From W11650 sp963545585 (GTDB taxonomy: Bacteria; Bacillota; Clostridia; Lachnospirales; Vallitaleaceae): a stretch of DNA of 25,037 bases. The notes under the pieces were generated by a model. That model was not told where the DNA came from. It saw only the letters and a list, made by a program, of their open reading frames with translations, and made no database searches. The number at the start of each line of letters is the position of its first letter. Positions within the stretch are counted from its first letter, which is position 1. Positions 8,675-16,200 of the stretch are shown in pieces. A program made the position numbers and the translations under genes. The stretch covers positions 1-25,037 of the forward strand of contig CAUUKX010000021.1 of assembly GCA_963545585.1 (NCBI GenBank), read 5' to 3'.

Positions 8675-8711
8675 AAAACCCCATAGAGATTCTGCCTCTA
8701 TGGGGTTTTTG
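8675..8711 (+). terminator. Intrinsic terminator
   Basis: AAAACCCCATAGAG (8675-8688) pairs perfectly with CTCTATGGGGTTTT (8696-8709) over 14 bp, 7-base loop, then T residues. It ends the transcript of the small membrane protein. Confidence 0.9.
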
Positions 8712-8958
8712 TTTGGGGTAGTGAAAAAAATTATAAATGGTAAAACAAATTTTCGCTCTTGCCAGCCGGAAAAAAGAGTGTTACACTAAGCTAAGTTGTC
8801 TGGATATGGGCAGGGAATGAATCCAATCCAAAAATAAAGGTTTAGACCCGTTGACCTGAACTCTGATCCAAAATACATTGCCGGGCAAAGTTTCAAATCA
8901 GTTTCAGTACCAAAAAAGCATTCGGCGCAGAGGAGCCCTTTGCTTTGCAAGGAGAATT
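8712..8958 (+). promoter_or_regulatory. Upstream region and leader of typA
   Basis: No gene here. TTGCCA (8759-8764), a 17-base spacer and TACACT (8782-8787) form a plausible sigma-A promoter, giving a leader of about 165 bases. AAGGAG at 8949-8954 is the typA ribosome binding site. I see no recognisable riboswitch. Confidence 0.5.
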
Positions 8959-8959
8959 T

Positions 8960-10774
8960 ATGAGAGAAAAAAAGATTATTAATGTTGCGGTCATCGCTCA
9001 TGTTGACGCCGGTAAGTCCACGCTGGTTGATGCCATGCTGGCGCAGTCGGGTGTATTCGGCGAACATGAAGAAGTCGTTGACTGCGTGATGGACAGCAAT
9101 GATATTGAGCGGGAGCGGGGAATTACCATTTATTCCAAAAACTGCTCCATCACCTATAAAGACTACAAAATCAATATTGTCGACACCCCCGGCCACGCCG
9201 ACTTTTCTTCGGAAGTTGAACGCATCATTCGGACGGTCGATACTGCTATTTTGCTGGTTGATTCGGCGGAAGGCCCTATGCCGCAGACCCGCTTTGTACT
9301 GCAAAAGTCTTTGCAGCAGGGGCTTTGTCCGATTCTGCTGATTAATAAAATTGATAAAAATGATGCCAGACCCGAGGAAGTGGTCAATATGACCTTTGAT
9401 TTATTTGCTGAACTGGGCGCAAATGACAAACAGCTGGATTTTCCGATTTTATACGGAACGGCCAGAGCCGGTGTGGTTCATTATGATCTAAATGACACCA
9501 ACGAAGATATTAAGCCCCTGTTTGAAATGATTACCCGGCAGGTGCCGTCTTATCCCGATAAGGACGAGCTGCCGCTCCAGTTTCAAATCTCGGCGCTGGC
9601 TTATGATGATTATATCGGCCGGCTGGGGATTGGGCGGATTAGTCAGGGTACGCTGCACCCGGCGGATATCGTAGCGGTCAGCAAGCGGGATGGAAGCGTT
9701 GTCAAGGCGAAAATCAATCAGGTTTTTGTCAATGTCGGCCTCAAGCGGACCGAAACGCCGGAGGCACATTCCGGCGATATCGTCGTCATTTCCGGTATCA
9801 GCGATATTTCCATCGGCGAAACGATTTGCCTGCCGGATCAGGTTTTGCCGCTGCCGATGATTGCGATTGAAGAACCGACCATGTCGATGAACTTTTATGT
9901 CAATAACTCGCCCTTTGCCGGAAAAGTCGGTAAGTTTGTTACCACCCGGCACATTGCCGCCCGGCTGAAAAAGGAGCTGGAAACCAATGTCGGCCTGCGG
10001 GTTGAGCCGATTGAAGGAAGCGATGCCTACAAGGTCTCCGGCCGGGGCGAGCTGCATTTGTCGATTTTAATTGAAAATATGCGGCGGGAAGGCTATGAGT
10101 TAAGCGTATCCAAACCGGAAGTGCTCTTTCGGGAGAAGAACGGCAAGCGCTTAGAACCTTATGAAAAGGTCAGTGTCAGCGCACCGGATGAATATATCGG
10201 CAATGTGATTGCCCAGCTCAATTTGCGTAAGGGCGCTATGCAGTCGATGCTGGCGGAAAACGGTCATACCAAGGTAGAATATTTAGTTCCCACTCGGGCA
10301 CTCTTAGGCTATCGCTCCGAATTCATCAATGATACCCGGGGCGAGGGGATCCTCTTGCGAGCATTTGATTCTTACGGCCCGTATGCCGGTGAAATCCCGG
10401 GGCGGCAAAACGGGGTTTTGATTTCGCAGGAGGACGGCCAGACGATGGCGTATTCGCTGTTTAACTTGAGCGACCGGGGGCGGCTGTTTGTCGGGCCGTC
10501 GGAGGATGTTTACGAGGGTATGATTATCGGTATGAATAACCGCCCCGAGGATATGGTGGTTAATCCGACCAAAAACAAGAAGCTGACCAATACCCGGGCA
10601 GCCGGGAGCGACGAGGCCATTAAGCTGTTAAAGCCTCTGGAAATGTCCTTAGAAGCAGCACTGGAGTTTGTCGAGCCGGACGAATGGGTCGAGGTAACAC
10701 CGACAGCCATTCGGATGCGCAAGAAAATCTTAAACGCCGGCGACCGGATTAAATATAACCGCAGCCGGTCATAA
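8960..10774 (+). CDS. typA: Ribosome-associated translational GTPase TypA/BipA
   Basis: 604 aa, the normal length. The P-loop AHVDAGKST (residues 13-21), the switch motif ERGITI (about 52-57), DTPGH (75-79) and NKID (129-132) are all present, followed by the beta-barrel, EF-G-like domains and the BipA-specific C-terminus. The protein binds the ribosome in its GTP form and helps 50S assembly and growth under stress such as cold. I chose the ATG at 8960 because AAGGAG lies 5 bases upstream; an in-frame TTG at 8945 would overlap that site. It precedes the DUF4364 gene on the same strand with a 147-bp gap and no clear terminator, so partial cotranscription is possible. Confidence 0.97.
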   Translation: MREKKIINVAVIAHVDAGKSTLVDAMLAQSGVFGEHEEVVDCVMDSNDIERERGITIYSKNCSITYKDYKINIVDTPGHADFSSEVERIIRTVDTAILLVDSAEGPMPQTRFVLQKSLQQGLCPILLINKIDKNDARPEEVVNMTFDLFAELGANDKQLDFPILYGTARAGVVHYDLNDTNEDIKPLFEMITRQVPSYPDKDELPLQFQISALAYDDYIGRLGIGRISQGTLHPADIVAVSKRDGSVVKAKINQVFVNVGLKRTETPEAHSGDIVVISGISDISIGETICLPDQVLPLPMIAIEEPTMSMNFYVNNSPFAGKVGKFVTTRHIAARLKKELETNVGLRVEPIEGSDAYKVSGRGELHLSILIENMRREGYELSVSKPEVLFREKNGKRLEPYEKVSVSAPDEYIGNVIAQLNLRKGAMQSMLAENGHTKVEYLVPTRALLGYRSEFINDTRGEGILLRAFDSYGPYAGEIPGRQNGVLISQEDGQTMAYSLFNLSDRGRLFVGPSEDVYEGMIIGMNNRPEDMVVNPTKNKKLTNTRAAGSDEAIKLLKPLEMSLEAALEFVEPDEWVEVTPTAIRMRKKILNAGDRIKYNRSRS

Positions 10775-10921
10775 CTTTTTCTTGACCCGTCTTTCTGGTT
10801 TGGGTGCAATTAAGGTTGAAGCATCCACGCACAATCTACCTTGTTCCATTCAAAAATAGGCAGTTGCACCAATCCAATAACGGACATCCGAAAATGGTTT
10901 AAAGTAGAGGGGGGAGAGCTT

Positions 10922-11422
10922 ATGTTAGAAAATAAACTGCGCAAATTGGTTGTTTTATATATTTTAAATGAAGTCAGCCTGCCTCTGTCCAATACGACAA
11001 TTTCCGAGCTTATGGTCGGCGAGTATTACAGCACTTATTTTCAGTTGCAGGAAGCCTTAACGGAACTGGCTGATGTTCATTTGCTGCGGGTTCTTCCCAA
11101 AAATCCGGAAACGCAGTATGAAATCACGAAAGACGGACAGGTTACTTTGGATTTTTTTGCTGAGGAAATTCCAGAAAAAATACGAATGACGGTGCAAAAC
11201 TATTTAAAGAGTAACCAGATTGAGCTGCGGCAGGCAACGGAACTGGCCGCCGACTATTATCCCAATAAGGACGGCGGCTTCTATGTGCATTTAATCGCCA
11301 AAGATCAGGGGCAACTCTTGATTGATTTGACCGTACTGACCGCCGATGAGGCGGCTGCCTTGCGGCTGTGCCGCCGCTGGCGGGAAAATTATGCAATGAT
11401 TTATAAGCAACTTTTGGGGTAA
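10922..11422 (+). CDS. DUF4364 family protein, winged-helix-like
   Basis: 166 aa. The N-terminus (LVVLYILNEVSLPLSNTTI) and the sequence through LADVHLLRVL...YEITKDGQVTLDFF fit the clostridial DUF4364 family, whose first half resembles a winged-helix DNA-binding domain. A beta-rich second half follows. I assign the family from memory. The role is unknown; a transcription regulator is a reasonable guess. The ATG at 10922 follows a GGGGGGAGAG site; an upstream in-frame ATG at 10841 lacks one. The stop codon lies inside a 14-bp sequence repeated at 12130-12143, and 36 bp of the gene (11209-11244) recur exactly at 13024-13059. Confidence 0.85.
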   Translation: MLENKLRKLVVLYILNEVSLPLSNTTISELMVGEYYSTYFQLQEALTELADVHLLRVLPKNPETQYEITKDGQVTLDFFAEEIPEKIRMTVQNYLKSNQIELRQATELAADYYPNKDGGFYVHLIAKDQGQLLIDLTVLTADEAAALRLCRRWRENYAMIYKQLLG

Positions 11423-11427
11423 GCACA

Positions 11428-11615
11428 CGCATAAATGTAATTTTGCACAAAAAATATTAGCGCCTAAATGCAAAGTTGCATAAAAATATTTTGGAAAATA
11501 GATTTTTTTCTTTTTCAAGAACTTTGTTTCTTAGAATTATACACTTTTGCGAATGGTAAAATGGATGTATAAGAATATTCATTGTGCATTTTGTATGTTC
11601 ATGCGTTTGTCGTGG
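11428..11615. repeat. 188-bp repeat, copy 1 (left end damaged)
   Basis: It matches 11942-12129 with a single difference (G at the GCGCC site, A in the other copy). The left inverted-repeat tip found in copy 2 is shortened here to AGCACACGCAT. AT-rich, no coding content. Confidence 0.9.
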
Positions 11616-11633
11616 GCTTGATGAACTAACCAC

Positions 11634-11662
11634 TTGACAAAACACCGGGCAAAGTGTATATT
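11634..11662 (+). promoter_or_regulatory. Promoter of the antitoxin RNA
   Basis: TTGACA (11634-11639), a 17-base spacer, TATATT (11657-11662): a near-consensus sigma-A promoter. Transcription should begin near 11669. Confidence 0.8.
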
Positions 11663-11668
11663 ATAAGC

Positions 11669-11742
11669 GTAAAGGTAATTATCATGTTGTCGTTCATACT
11701 TGACGACAAAAAAGGCAAGTGCTCGGAACACTTGCCTTTTTT
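11669..11742 (+). ncRNA. Putative antisense antitoxin RNA of a type I (Fst/par-like) system
   Basis: A short RNA of about 74 bases would run from the strong promoter to the hairpin terminator at 11708-11742. It carries GGTAATTATCATG plus TGTCGTTCATACTT (11674-11701), nearly the same as 11818-11842 around the toxin start codon, and TTGACGAC (11700-11707), which recurs at 11872-11879 in the toxin leader. Because the two RNAs are read from opposite strands, the repeats make them complementary at the toxin's start codon and 5' leader, and they share the terminator. This is the layout of the par RNA I/RNA II pair of plasmid pAD1. TTGTCGT...ACGACAA (about 11687-11709) can fold as a small hairpin. 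Confidence 0.75.
11708..11742. terminator. Shared bidirectional terminator of toxin and antitoxin RNAs
   Basis: AAAAAAGGCAAGTG (11708-11721) pairs perfectly with CACTTGCCTTTTTT (11729-11742), 14-bp stem, 7-base loop, with A and T tracts on both sides. It lies 3 bases past the toxin stop codon. Confidence 0.9.
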
Positions 11743-11745
11743 GTT

Positions 11746-11838
11746 TTAGCCCTCTTTCTTATCCAGCCATTTAATCACATAATAGGATATAATGTCTGCC
11801 AATACAGAGACCAAAACGGTAATTATCATGTCGTCCAT
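11746..11838 (-). CDS. Small hydrophobic peptide, putative type I toxin (Fst/Ldr-like)
   Basis: 30 aa. Residues about 4-23 form one transmembrane helix (MIITVLVSVLADIISYYVIK), followed by the charged tail KWLDKKEG. GGAGGAGGTG sits 6 bases before the ATG. A longer in-frame start at 11964 would lie in the neighbouring repeat and has no such site. Peptides of this kind insert in the membrane and arrest growth when made without their antisense RNA. The convergent RNA at 11669-11742 carries matching repeats to the start-codon region, which supports the toxin role. The exact family name is uncertain. Confidence 0.8.
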   Translation of the reverse strand: MDDMIITVLVSVLADIISYYVIKWLDKKEG

Positions 11839-11879
11839 ACTTCTCACCTCCTCCCCATTGGTCAAAGGCCATTGACGAC
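11818..11879. repeat. Direct-repeat pair in the toxin leader matching the antitoxin RNA
   Basis: Repeat a (11818-11842) spans the start codon and differs from 11674-11701 by a few bases; repeat b, TTGACGAC (11872-11879), equals 11700-11707. In the antitoxin RNA the two lie side by side; in the toxin RNA they flank the ribosome binding site. Pairing at both would block translation. Confidence 0.75.
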
Positions 11880-11885
11880 TTAAAC

Positions 11886-11913
11886 AGTATATCACAAATC
11901 CAGCAAAATACAA
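11886..11913 (-). promoter_or_regulatory. Promoter of the putative toxin mRNA
   Basis: On the minus strand, TTGTAT (11908-11913), a 16-base spacer, TATACT (11886-11891) with an extended -10 TGA directly before it. Confidence 0.7.
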
Positions 11914-11929
11914 CATCATAAAGACTTTT

Positions 11930-12131
11930 AGCCACGACGAACGCATAAATGTAATTTTGCACAAAAAATATTAGCACCTAAATGCAAAGTTGCATAAAAA
12001 TATTTTGGAAAATAGATTTTTTTCTTTTTCAAGAACTTTGTTTCTTAGAATTATACACTTTTGCGAATGGTAAAATGGATGTATAAGAATATTCATTGTG
12101 CATTTTGTATGTTCATGCGTTTGTCGTGGCT
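11930..12131. repeat. 188-bp repeat, copy 2, with intact terminal inverted repeats (MITE-like)
   Basis: The ends AGCCACGACGAACGCAT (11930-11946) and the reverse complement of ATGCGTTTGTCGTGGCT (12115-12131) match at 16 of 17 positions. CTTTT is found at 11925-11929 and again at 12130-12134, overlapping the right end. The core, 11942-12129, is the second copy of the 188-bp repeat. No coding content. Confidence 0.75.
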
Positions 12132-12147
12132 TTTGGGGTAAGCCCCC

Positions 12148-12176
12148 TTGACATAATCGGGGTTTTCGTGTATTAT
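12148..12176 (+). promoter_or_regulatory. Strong promoter of the tandem-module RNA
   Basis: TTGACA (12148-12153), a 17-base spacer, TATTAT (12171-12176). Expected start near 12183. It begins 4 bases after the 14-bp repeat at 12130-12143. Confidence 0.85.
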
Positions 12177-12182
12177 GATAAT

Positions 12183-12422
12183 AACGACAGGCAACGGCGT
12201 GTGTCTGTCAAAGCGTTGAAGCATAGGGGGGTACCGGCAAGCCTTGTTATGCGGAGCTTTCGGGAGGGGTTGTGCAATGAAACCTCAAGCCGGGGTAGGT
12301 GCAAACCAATGTACTGGCAAGTTTTGTTATGCAGAACTTTTGAGAAAGATAAGCCAGAATAGGTTCAAACTGAAAGAAAATGCTCAAAAACCGCCCTGTT
12401 ATTATGACAAGGGTGGTTTTTT
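12183..12422 (+). ncRNA. Structured RNA with two tandem homologous modules, upstream of the PBECR4-like gene
   Basis: Promoter to terminator gives an RNA of about 240 bases. After a 5' hairpin (GACAG 12186-12190 / CTGTC 12205-12209) come two related modules, about 12231-12310 and 12311-12374. Each has stem P1 (CCGGC/GCCGG at 12234 and 12289 in the first; CTGGC/GCCAG at 12314 and 12353 in the second), stem P2 (AAGC/GCTT; AAGTT/AACTT), a conserved TTGTTATGC loop, and a small GGT-NCAA-ACY hairpin. P1 and P2 change on both sides and still pair, which supports a real structure. Module 1 has an extra hairpin of about 16 bases. Tandem RNA units, terminator, then a nuclease gene is the order seen in type III toxin-antitoxin loci. 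I do not recognise a named RNA class. Confidence 0.65.
12386..12422 (+). terminator. Intrinsic terminator in a three-copy repeat (copy R1)
   Basis: AAAAACCGCCCT pairs with AAGGGTGGTTTTT around a TGTTATTATGAC-type loop, followed by T residues. The surrounding block (12372-12437) is nearly identical to 18204-18275, and its terminator half also to 19851-19901. It separates the RNA from the downstream gene, so translation of that gene would depend on partial read-through. Confidence 0.85.
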
Positions 12423-12441
12423 ATTACGAGGATAGAAAAAT

Positions 12442-13029
12442 ATGGATAAATTACAACAATGTGCAAAGGCATTTGAAAAACTAATCGATAAACAATACCA
12501 TATCATTATCGGCAGAAAAGGAAAACCCATCGACATAAATCTATTGTTTGAGGCCACCGACTTCCATCATCTTTTAGGATTACATAAGCTAAAGGATATA
12601 GAGGCTCTTTCTGGAAAACGAGAAACGGTTTTTCGTAATATCCTTACGGAACGCACCTCTCTTTCTATGATAGAAAAAAGTGTGTACTTCAATGAAATGG
12701 AAAACCGCATAACGCCTTTTACCCGTTTAGAGCAAATATTCGACGACAACAAATTTATTTTTCGTTACAACGAAAAGCAAAATAAATTTTCTTCAATACA
12801 GGCGGATTACCTTTTATCCACCCCATATGATAATACTGATATTTATATATTCCTTGCTCAAAAAACGCAGCCCGATTTTTTCTTCTGCCGCTCTTTTTTC
12901 CCAAAGGAAACGACAGATTATACCCTTGGGCAGCCTCGTTATACTTTGCTTTTCAAGGAAAAAATTACAATCCATACCGGCCAAAGGGAAGTTCAATATG
13001 ACCGGCTTTCTCCAAAAATAAAGGAGTAA
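12442..13029 (+). CDS. PBECR4-like (BECR-fold) putative ribonuclease, candidate toxin
   Basis: 195 aa. From memory the sequence fits the PBECR4 family (phage Barnase-EndoU-ColicinE5/D-RelE-like nuclease 4): YHIIIGRKGK near residue 19, DFHHLLGLHKLKDI near 41-54, a charged middle, YLLSTPYDNTDIYIFL near 120, FFFCRSFFPKETTDYTLGQ near 145, and a closing basic strand. BECR-fold proteins are mostly RNases and many act as toxins. GAGGA at 12428-12432 lies 9 bases before the ATG and comes from the terminator repeat. The gene is AT-rich next to its neighbours, which suggests transfer. No protein antitoxin is adjacent; a structured RNA and terminator lie directly upstream. Its stop overlaps a 36-bp copy of DUF4364 gene sequence. 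Family fairly sure; toxin role inferred. Confidence 0.72.
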   Translation: MDKLQQCAKAFEKLIDKQYHIIIGRKGKPIDINLLFEATDFHHLLGLHKLKDIEALSGKRETVFRNILTERTSLSMIEKSVYFNEMENRITPFTRLEQIFDDNKFIFRYNEKQNKFSSIQADYLLSTPYDNTDIYIFLAQKTQPDFFFCRSFFPKETTDYTLGQPRYTLLFKEKITIHTGQREVQYDRLSPKIKE

Positions 13030-13059
13030 CCAGATTGAGCTGCGGCAGGCAACGGAACT
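13024..13059. repeat. 36-bp exact duplicate of an internal DUF4364 gene segment
   Basis: Bases 13024-13059 equal 11209-11244 exactly; similarity stops abruptly at both ends. It begins within the last codons of the PBECR4-like gene. It looks like a junction left by a rearrangement joining this block to sequence near the DUF4364 gene. Confidence 0.9.
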
Positions 13060-13095
13060 ATCTTTTTAAAAGCAACCATACAAACCCGCACCTGC

Positions 13096-13130
13096 AAAGA
13101 GCCTGCCGAATGATTCGGCAGGCTCTTTTT
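13096..13130 (+). terminator. Intrinsic terminator after the PBECR4-like gene
   Basis: AAAGAGCCTGCCGAA (13096-13110) pairs perfectly with TTCGGCAGGCTCTTT (13114-13128), 3-base loop, then T residues. The opposite direction has no good T tract, so it mainly serves the plus strand. Confidence 0.9.
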
Positions 13131-13255
13131 GGTTGCCCGATTGGTACTTTCTTTTATTCGCAGCTTTGAGGGGAAAATCGCTCTCTGCTGTTCTTTCCTT
13201 GTTCTTTGCCTCTCTTGCCGCCTTGTTTTTTGTTCCTTGGCGTGGGCAATTCTCT

Positions 13256-16200
13256 TTATCCTTGAAGCAATCTTGCTATCAAAGCAATTATCTCCACTCG
13301 GGATATTTTTTGGTTCGGCATAAATGAGCCGTCTTCGTATCCCTTGAAAATACCGATTTGATACATGTAAGCTGCCGCTTCTTGGTACTCGGCCGGTATG
13401 TCTGCCGCATCTTTTACTTTGGCCAGCACGGCTGCATCCACTTTGACCGGCATTTTTTCGCTTAACTTTACGTATTGGTACATCATCTGTGCCGCTTCCG
13501 CTCTGGTGAGGTCTTTGGCCATATCAAAGGTAAGCCCTGCACTGAGCTTGAGCAAAGCCGCTTCTTTCGCATACGGTGCGTACCAGTCGGACGCTGCCTC
13601 TGCCCCTCCTGTCAGTTCTTTCTTTTTGCTCATACTGCGTACCAAAATCGTCATCAGTTCCTTTCCGCTGACATTTTTGGCAGGGGTGATCGTACTTGCG
13701 CTTGTTCCCTTGACCAGTCCTAAGATACCCACTACTGCAAGGTCATTGGAATACCATTTGCCGGTTTCCACATCGGTGTACTTGGGCAGGAAAACTTCTG
13801 CCAGCTTCGTCTTGGTATCCTCGGTAAGCCCTTTGATTGCCGCTTTCTTTTCGATGACCGGCACGGGATCAAACAGTCTGTCTACATATTTTATCTGCTC
13901 CGGGTCGGTTATCTTTTGCAAAAAGGCTTTTGCCGCTTCGTTTCTGACTTTTCCCTTGCTTTCCGGTGCCGGTGCAGAGGGCGAGGCGGACGAAGACGAC
14001 GAGGAACTGCTTGGATAACTTTCGGATATGTCGTCTGCCTTGTAAACAGCGGTTACGGTAACGGCTTTCTTCGGCATGACAAAGCTGGTTTCCTTGGCGG
14101 AAGCATTTTGAAATACCACTCCGTCCGGGCTCGTCCAAGCCGTAAAGGTATACCACGGTTTGTCCTTGGCTTTAATCCTAACGGTCTGTCCGGCGCTGTA
14201 CTTGCCGCTGCCTGTACCGTCCTCTACCGTTACTTCGTAAAGTTCCTTGGCAATGGTCAGTTTGCCTTTTTGATACGTGATTTCATAATGTTTTTTGACG
14301 TCCTCTCCGGCAACATTGGTCAGCGTGCCGCCGCTGATGGTGATGTCATATTCGCCAATTGTATTCGTATTGGCCACGTCTGCCGCAAGACTGGGATTTG
14401 CAAAGGTATCTCCCTTTGCCAAGGCTTTGTCTGCTGCTTCTTTGTTATACGTAAGTTCCGGCATGGCAGAGCCTGTTAAAATGTTTTTATCCTCTGCTTT
14501 TATGGTCAGCGGTTTCTTTGCTACGCTAAGGCGGATACTTTTCCTTACTTCGTTATAGTCTGCATCTGCCGCTTTGGCTGCTGTGATGGTAACCGTGCCC
14601 GCTCCGATGATTTTGGCGGTATCTCCCTCTATTTCCAGCACGCCATTTCCCGCTGGCACGCTGTATGTCAGCGCTCCCGTGCCGTCGCCGCCTGTAATTT
14701 TCAGGGCAAAGGCTTCGTCGCCATATGTCTTGCCGGAAATATCGGCAAAGACAAGTTCCCGCTGGCTTTTCTTTCTCGTATCTACTGCCGCTTTGCTCTC
14801 GGCGGTATGATAATTGCTATCTCCAGCATACTCCGCCTGAATCTCGTACTCTCTTTCGCCTATATTTTCCCATTGATAGGAAACACTTCCGTCGGCTAAT
14901 GCTTCTGTATGAATCTCTACCATAGTTCCGGCATCTGCATAGGAAAATTTGACATTTCCGGTCGGTTTATCCGCACCGCCCTCTCCTGTCATCTCGACTA
15001 CCAGCACGGCTGCTTTTGTTCCTGTTTTTTCCAATATATTGGCGGCAAAATGGATGGTCGGAGTCGCTTTGGCAACGGGAACGAAAACATTCTGCTTCCG
15101 ATTGCTCTCGGCGATTGCTTCGTAGTTTTTCTCCGTCTTTTCATTTGGGGTAAATACTACTTCGTAGCCTGTATTATCTACTGTAGGTATCATACTGCCG
15201 TCTGCCCAAGCAAAAGTTCCGTAGCTTGTACTGCCGCCGGTCAGTGTACTTTCCGATAATTTCTGACCGTAGGTTATATTGCCTGCCGTAGGAAATGTGA
15301 GTGCCGGTGCGGCGGCTTTGGCTATCGTTATTTTCCGCTCTGCTTTCGCTGCCTTATAATTCTTACTTTCGGCTTTGACTGCGGTAACAACGACTTCACC
15401 TGCTTCGATGATTTGCGCCGTATCACCGGTGATAAAAAGCACCTTGCTGTCTTCCGGCACGCTGTAGGTTACCGCCCCGTCGCCGCTGCCGCCGGTGGTC
15501 GTAAGGGAAAACTCGCTATCTCCAAATTTCTTGCCGCTAACTTCTGTAATGGCAAGGGCCGCCTGATTTGCTTTCGCTATGGTTATCTCCACCTTGCCCT
15601 TAGCCTTGGTGTAATCGTAGGCAATGTTTGTTCCTACGACTTTGTAATACACCTCATAAGAGCCGGCGTCCTGCCCTTTTGGTATCTCGGTCTTATATTC
15701 TCCGGCTTCGCTTAAACTGTATTTCAGTTCTCCTATCGAGGGCTTTACCATGCCGGCATCAATCAGTTCCTGCTCATTTCCTGTATAGGAAAGATTGGTT
15801 TTGGCTGTCGGCGGGGTATAGGGAATCCCCGTTACCGGCTCAAAAATCGCTGTGATCGTTACTTCGCTATCCGGCATAGTGAACTGATTCCCTGCTATCG
15901 GTAAAGTACTTGGCGATACCGCCTGCCATGCTTTGAAATAATAGCCGTTTTCTGCTTTGGCGGTCAGTGTAATCTCCGTCCCCTGTGCTGCCGATTGCGG
16001 ATTGGCGGCTACCGTTCCTTTCCCTTGTGTTTGCAGATGAATCCGATATGCCTTTTTTATCTGGACTTCTGCGGCTTCACTGGCAAAGGCGCTGCCGACT
16101 ACGGCGGTCCGCCTTACCAGATAGGTTCCCGGGGCAAGACCGGACACGGTATCTCCCGCACACGCTGTCCAATCCGGGGCAGCCGAAAGCTGATACTGCA

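Larger units (their letters stand above)
11411..12143. mobile_element. Composite-like segment: two direct repeats around a toxin-antitoxin locus, 14-bp flanking duplication
   Basis: CTTTTGGGGTAAGC occurs exactly at 11411-11424 (covering the stop of the DUF4364 gene) and again at 12130-12143. The 705 bp between starts and ends with two near-identical 188-bp repeats in the same orientation, with a type I toxin-antitoxin locus between them. There is no transposase. Either the whole segment inserted with a 14-bp duplication, or one repeat copy plus the locus arose by tandem duplication or recombination. Confidence 0.6.

Noticed and set aside
12225..12240. AGGGGGGTACCGG resembles the T-box core AGGGTGGTACCGCG.
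   Set aside because: The match is partial, there is no Stem I or specifier arrangement, and the downstream gene is not an aminoacyl-tRNA synthetase, transporter or amino-acid gene. The tandem-module structure explains the sequence better.
12096..12362. An 88-codon open frame across the RNA region.
   Set aside because: It starts inside the 188-bp repeat, crosses the promoter, and has no ribosome binding site. Base changes between the two modules follow stem pairing, not codon positions.
11209..13059. The 36-bp repeat as attL/attR of an integrated element.
   Set aside because: Sequence after the second copy does not restore the 3' end of the DUF4364 gene, and no integrase is present.
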